The notes under the pieces: model-generated
The model's input: only the letters and a program-made list of their open reading frames with translations
Told to the model about the DNA's origin: nothing
Databases searched by the model: none
Shown here: positions 8,589-11,888 of the stretch, piece by piece
Position numbering within the stretch: the first letter of the stretch is position 1
Layout: each line of letters starts with the position of its first letter
Source: Hemicentrotus pulcherrimus
Lineage: Eukaryota; Echinodermata; Echinoidea; Camarodonta; Strongylocentrotidae
Length of the DNA stretch: 11,888 bases
Direction: 5' to 3'
NCBI GenBank assembly: GCA_003118195.1
Contig: BEXV01000346.1
Location: 79,549-91,436, forward strand
Made by a program: the position numbers and the translations under genes

Positions 8589-8655
8589 GGGGGCATGCTA
8601 CAAGAGTCCTATCTCGCACCCCGGGGCAACGTGTCTGACACGGCCGGTTGTAGCA
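8589..8655 (+). ncRNA. Candidate HDV-like self-cleaving ribozyme fold, with defects
   Basis: The pairings follow the nested double-pseudoknot order of the HDV-like family. P1 is GGGGGC (8589-8594) with 8616-8622, with A8618 bulged. J1/2 is A8595. P2 is TGCTACAA (8596-8603) with TTGTAGCA (8648-8655), 8 of 8 pairs. P3 is GAG (8604-8606) with CTC (8613-8615). The P3 loop begins TCC, which can form P1.1 with G8623-G8624. GGGGCAAC (8623-8630) follows P1 as in the family. P4 is CGTG/CACG (8630-8633, 8639-8642). A five-base joiner (8643-8647) precedes the P2 return strand, with C8644 at the position of the catalytic C75. Against it: the P1 bulge, a short L3, and G instead of the two conserved A residues in the joiner. 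It is probably decayed or a chance fold. Such ribozymes are known at the 5' ends of non-LTR retroelements in sea urchin, lancelet and insects. Confidence 0.4.
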
Positions 8656-8665
8656 ACTACTCTGA

Positions 8666-8692
8666 AGATCAAGATTACATTAATCTTGATCT
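8666..8692. repeat. Perfect 11-bp stem-loop
   Basis: AGATCAAGATT (8666-8676) is exactly complementary to AATCTTGATCT (8682-8692) around the loop ACATT. It starts 10 bases after the ribozyme-like fold. Its role is unknown. Confidence 0.85.
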
Positions 8693-8766
8693 AAGGAGAC
8701 ATGAACGAATGAAGGAAGTTACATGTTGTGAATAGCAGTCCTGATTATGACTAGCAAGGTTACCCC

Positions 8767-9627
8767 CATCTTCCTATGATGCACAGCGCCAAAGTCCTGA
8801 ATCACTTTTTGCTGGTCCACTTGAATGTCACATTGAATTAACATGAAGCTTCCTACGATCCATTTACTTACAGCAAAGAAACCATTATGGGACCTCGGTT
8901 TGCACTAAGAGAAATCTAGGGGATGGGGGCTGGGGCTTATCATCCAAAATAACTGATTTGAGGAAGAAATAGTCCAGTCATTTGCGAACAAGTCTTATTT
9001 GCACGTTTTCATTATTGAGGTACATCGATTACATGATGCATACATACATGTGTGTATATTAAGAAAGTGGCTACAATTCTTTTTCTTTGTCAGAATCTAT
9101 CAGGAGGGACAAGTTTAATTTCAAACTTTTTACAACTGAAATATTGACACTAACCCCGTGGGACATAACCCCTCCTCCCCCCCCCCCAAAAAAAAATGAA
9201 AATGGAAAAAGGAGATAGGAAAGGCCGAAAGGTGACATAAAAGAAGATGATAGATACCGGTATGTCCCCTCCATTAATCTATTGCATTCAATCCATAGAC
9301 TACTAAGACCAGTGGTCTCAATTAACTCCTTGATTGCCTTCTTTGCCTCTTTGCATGGTCACTCATTCGCCACAGGTGCAATTTTGGACAAATAGTTGAT
9401 AGGCACCAAGAAATGGGAGGATTACATTGTGCAACACAATAGCGTTGCAAAATCTCCAAATTCGAGTCTTGATTATCCCCATAAAAAACCTAATAACACT
9501 CATCTGGTATAGATTAATCTTGCACTGAAAATTAATGACTTTATTTACCATGGGCAGTCACTGTTCTTAATAGCCTGTACTCTACCTCATCTCTTCCTTC
9601 CAAGAGCTCTTCATTTTCTGTCACCTT
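8767..9627. other. Non-coding stretch with C11-A9 tract
   Basis: No supportable gene. A C11 run (9177-9187) is joined directly to A9 (9188-9196), and ATACCGGTAT occurs at about 9255. The minus-strand frame at 9071-9274 passes through the C run as a glycine string and is not credible. Confidence 0.5.
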
Positions 9628-9628
9628 C

Positions 9629-9664
<36 letters not shown>

Positions 9665-9739
9665 CCCCCTTTCTTTTCTACTCCATGCAACTCCTCTCTC
9701 TCTCTCTTATTTCCCCCTTTCTTTTCTACTCCATGCAAC

Positions 9740-9776
<37 letters not shown>

Positions 9777-10033
9777 CCCCCTTTCTTTTCTACTCCATGC
9801 AACACCTCTCTCTCTCTCTCTCTCTCATTTCCCCCTTTCTTTTCTACTCCATGCAACACCTCTCTCTCTCTCTCTCTTCTCTCTCATTTCCCCCTTTCTT
9901 TTCTACTCCATGCAACTCCTCTCTCTCTCTCTCGTTTCCCCCTTTCTTTTCTACTCCATGCAACTCCTCTCTCTCTCTCTCTCTCATTTCCCCCTTTCTT
10001 TTCTACTCCATGCGACTCCTCTCTCTCTCTCAT
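9628..10033 (+). repeat. Polypyrimidine minisatellite (CT tracts plus 31-nt core)
   Basis: Seven copies of a ~31-nt core (ATTTCCCCCTTTCTTTTCTA then CTCCATGCAAC) start at 9661, 9709, 9773, 9827, 9886, 9934 and 9986. They are separated by CT tracts of varying length, and start-to-start intervals run from 48 to 64 nt. The core is highly conserved (A, T or G at the first base; one CATGCGAC variant), while the CT tracts vary, so copies differ mainly by CT slippage. The + strand is almost all pyrimidine over 400 bp. The open frames across it (MQLLSLSLISPF...) follow from the repeat itself. Confidence 0.95.
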
Positions 10034-10184
10034 TTGTTCTTGTCTCATTTTTAGGAGAGAAGGGGTGAATGTTTAGAGCACTTTTATCACCATATCATGC
10101 GTTCTGTGCATTGTTGAGATTCAATTTTTAATGCTTGTTTTCAAATAGACATGTCAGTTTTGATATTGCTATTTTTTTTGGTAT
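10034..10184. other. Short non-coding spacer
   Basis: Unique-looking AT-rich sequence between the minisatellite and the retrotransposon-like tail. Nothing is recognised. Confidence 0.4.
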
Positions 10185-10330
10185 CGTTATTATTATTGTT
10201 GTATTTTCTTTGTATCCTTGAATGTATGTATATATTGTTTAAGTTGCTTGTATATGTACGTCACTTGCCAGTGGAGGACGAATTTCTGTATTTTTCTGTA
10301 AATCAGACAACAAATTATCTTGAATCTTGA
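10185..10330 (+). mobile_element. Second retrotransposon-like 3' tail
   Basis: TTATTATTATTGTTG-type sequence leads through GCCAGTGGAGGACGAATTTC to a terminus of two ATCTTGA heptamers (10317-10330). Ending in tandem short repeats without a poly(A) tail is characteristic of CR1/L2-like LINEs. No reverse transcriptase is present, so it would be a severely 5'-truncated copy. The assignment rests on general form, not on a match I can verify. Confidence 0.4.
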
Positions 10331-11554
10331 TAATTAATCATTTGTACTTCCACTCCATTATACAAGCAAATACATATTCTCACAACAGAAGCAGCAGATA
10401 TATTGCAATTCCATCATATAAAACTTATGCTTTATTTGAACTCCTGGAATACACACAAACATACAATAAAACAAATAATGCAGACAGTTTTTCACCAGTA
10501 GGGGTAAAAAAAAAAAAATTTCAAAAGCTTTGCTCATATTCAGACATATTTACTCCCCAAAATTTCTTCTATACAACTATCTCCACCCCAAAATACCATC
10601 ATAAATTACATTTTGTAAACAATTTATTTTCCTTCTAAAAATGTACAAGCTGCATGTACATGAAATTCTTGGCACACAGCACACACTTAATAGTGACCAT
10701 CTACCACTCTTGATCATATCTTTCTGTTCTGAGTATATACCTCGTGTACACCTTTATCACAGATGATCGAGAGATATCTATTTGACAAAAGATTTTAAAA
10801 CAAATGAAATCTCCCTACCTTATGTAAAATTAGCCAGTGAATTTGGACACATTTAATCAGCACCATTGTTCCGAGAAGGAATGATAAAATTGAGAGTCTA
10901 CGACGGAAAACCAAGAAGTTATCTACAGCAATCTTTACAACTGAAAAATGATCAATGGTTTGCTAGAGATATGTAAGACATTGGATGAGAATGCAAACAC
11001 ACAATCATACACATATGGAAGTGCTGTGGTCGTGTTAACACACACACACTTTCAAATCATAGAAACTTTAAGGAATTGTAAACAACAGCTATTTTCATGG
11101 CAAAAAACCTCTACTTTTGTAAATCACAACAATTTCATGAAGTGTCAGTTGTGATTCCGGTATTTTACAGAACAAAATTCTGCAAGACTACCCAGTATGC
11201 TAAAAGAGCTACACATTGAGATATTATCAGGGGTGATAATAATTGTAAACACTATAAAGCATTTGGAGCAATTACTTGGAACTGAAAAGGTGGATTCAAC
11301 TGAATTTGTTATCATATATAACAAATATTGGTGCTGCCATCAAACCAATGCATATCAGGTGCTGTTGAAATACAATATCTCATTTATGAAATTTCCCAGG
11401 ATTGCTTACCACTTTAATTAACCATTAAATATTGCATTTAGTCTAATCTAAATAACTTGCTGCCTATATATTTTCAAGGGTCTAGCTAGTTTCTTCTACT
11501 ATAAAATTAGTTTCTACTACTACCATTAAAGAGTAAAGATGAACATTATAAACA
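10331..11554. other. Non-coding AT-rich stretch
   Basis: No supportable gene. An A13 run is at 10506-10518, an AATAAA at 10465-10470 and a short ACAC tract at about 11038-11049. Frames at 10327-10638, 10948-11154 and 11197-11421 have AT-rich codon content, no family motifs and no splice-site support. Confidence 0.5.
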
Positions 11555-11620
11555 TACAGTCAAACCTGTCTAGAAAGGCCACTTGTCTCTGTTTCCTTTA
11601 ATAGCCTTAATAGACAGGTG
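11555..11620. mobile_element. Truncated second copy of the CAGTC-type element
   Basis: TACAGTCAAACCTGTCT (11555-11571) is identical to the left end of the 2470 element. It is followed by AGAAAGGCCAC and then an internal ATAGACAGGTG-type subunit (11611-11620). No right-hand terminal repeat follows, so this is an internally deleted or right-truncated copy. The right limit is approximate. Confidence 0.65.
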
Positions 11621-11870
11621 TTTACTCTACTTGTGTAAGTGTTGATAAGTTTACTACATGTAAGTGTGAACACCTTTAAGAATGTAACAGGATTAAAGAC
11701 AATAGATATTCTAACAGAACTGAAGTCACAAACAAGTTCCTGCCCTGCCGAGGTAGAGGGAGTGCTTTACAAGATATCTGTGGAGCTGAGTGCATTAACA
11801 TCATATTCGCATTTAAATGTTTTGCAAACAATCTCAAGAACTTGGAATCACAAACGGCCAATTTTCTTGA
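11621..11870. other. Non-coding stretch
   Basis: No feature recognised. A minus-strand frame at 11676-11861 shows no family motif and is not called. Confidence 0.45.
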
Positions 11871-11888
11871 GGGGGGGGGGGGGGGGGG
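11871..11888 (+). repeat. G18 homopolymer at window edge
   Basis: Eighteen consecutive G run to the last base, so the true length is unknown. Runs like this are difficult to sequence and often end contigs. They can also form G-quadruplexes. Confidence 0.9.

Larger units (their letters stand above)
8396..8724. other. Segment interrupting the degenerate-unit array
   Basis: This ~330-bp segment lacks the ATGAATAG units that flank it on both sides, so it may be an insertion into the array. It holds the GC-rich ribozyme-like fold (8589-8655) and a perfect 11-bp stem-loop (8666-8692). I see no inverted or direct repeats that mark its borders. Confidence 0.35.

Noticed and set aside
9685..10068. 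127-codon open frame rich in Leu-Ser
   Set aside because: It follows from the CT minisatellite. Low-complexity translation is expected in several frames, and two frames are open at once.
10327..10638. 103-codon + strand open frame
   Set aside because: AT-rich, passes through an A13 run as a lysine string, and has no motif.
11676..11861. 61-codon minus-strand open frame
   Set aside because: No family likeness and no neighbouring exon signals.

Overview
The window is AT-rich, non-coding-dominated eukaryotic DNA. It has GT-AG introns, microsatellites, miniature inverted-repeat elements and retrotransposon tails. The only gene I can support is the 3' end of an aspartyl/asparaginyl beta-hydroxylase gene (ASPH) on the + strand. 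The protein sequence is animal-like. The repeat style (CAGTC-type TA-flanked miniature elements, CTCAA tails, recurrent ACCGGT and ACATGTA words) suggests a marine invertebrate such as an echinoderm, mollusc or lancelet. The exact taxon cannot be fixed from the sequence alone.

Layout. Positions 1-786 are the end of an upstream ASPH intron, closing with an (AT)10 tract and a T-run before the acceptor. The penultimate coding exon is 787-917, followed by a 1,279-nt last intron (918-2196) carrying a retrotransposon 3' tail. The terminal coding exon is 2197-2347 (stop TGA 2345-2347). Spliced, the two exons encode the last 93 residues of the enzyme. These hold both metal-binding histidines and the 2-oxoglutarate-binding arginine, all intact. 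The 3' UTR starts at 2348; its end is not resolved. A 195-bp TA-flanked miniature element lies in or just beyond it (2470-2664).

The remaining ~9 kb has no credible gene. It contains a ~685-bp terminal-inverted-repeat element with two nested foldbacks (4052-4736); a 73-bp relative of the same element (5665-5737); a mirrored array of degenerate ATGAATAGCGGTCC-type units (8036-8395, with outliers at 8727-8766); a compact GC-rich sequence at 8589-8655 that can be drawn as a hepatitis-delta-like (HDV-like) nested double-pseudoknot ribozyme with visible defects; a near-pure-pyrimidine minisatellite (9628-10033); a second retrotransposon tail (10185-10330); a truncated second copy of the TA-flanked element (11555-11620); and an 18-base G run at the right edge.

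No gene-to-gene functional system is visible. The most interesting points are the ribozyme-like fold, the two-member inverted-repeat family with its hairpins, and the retrotransposon poly(A) signal placed between the exons that carry the two halves of the ASPH active site.
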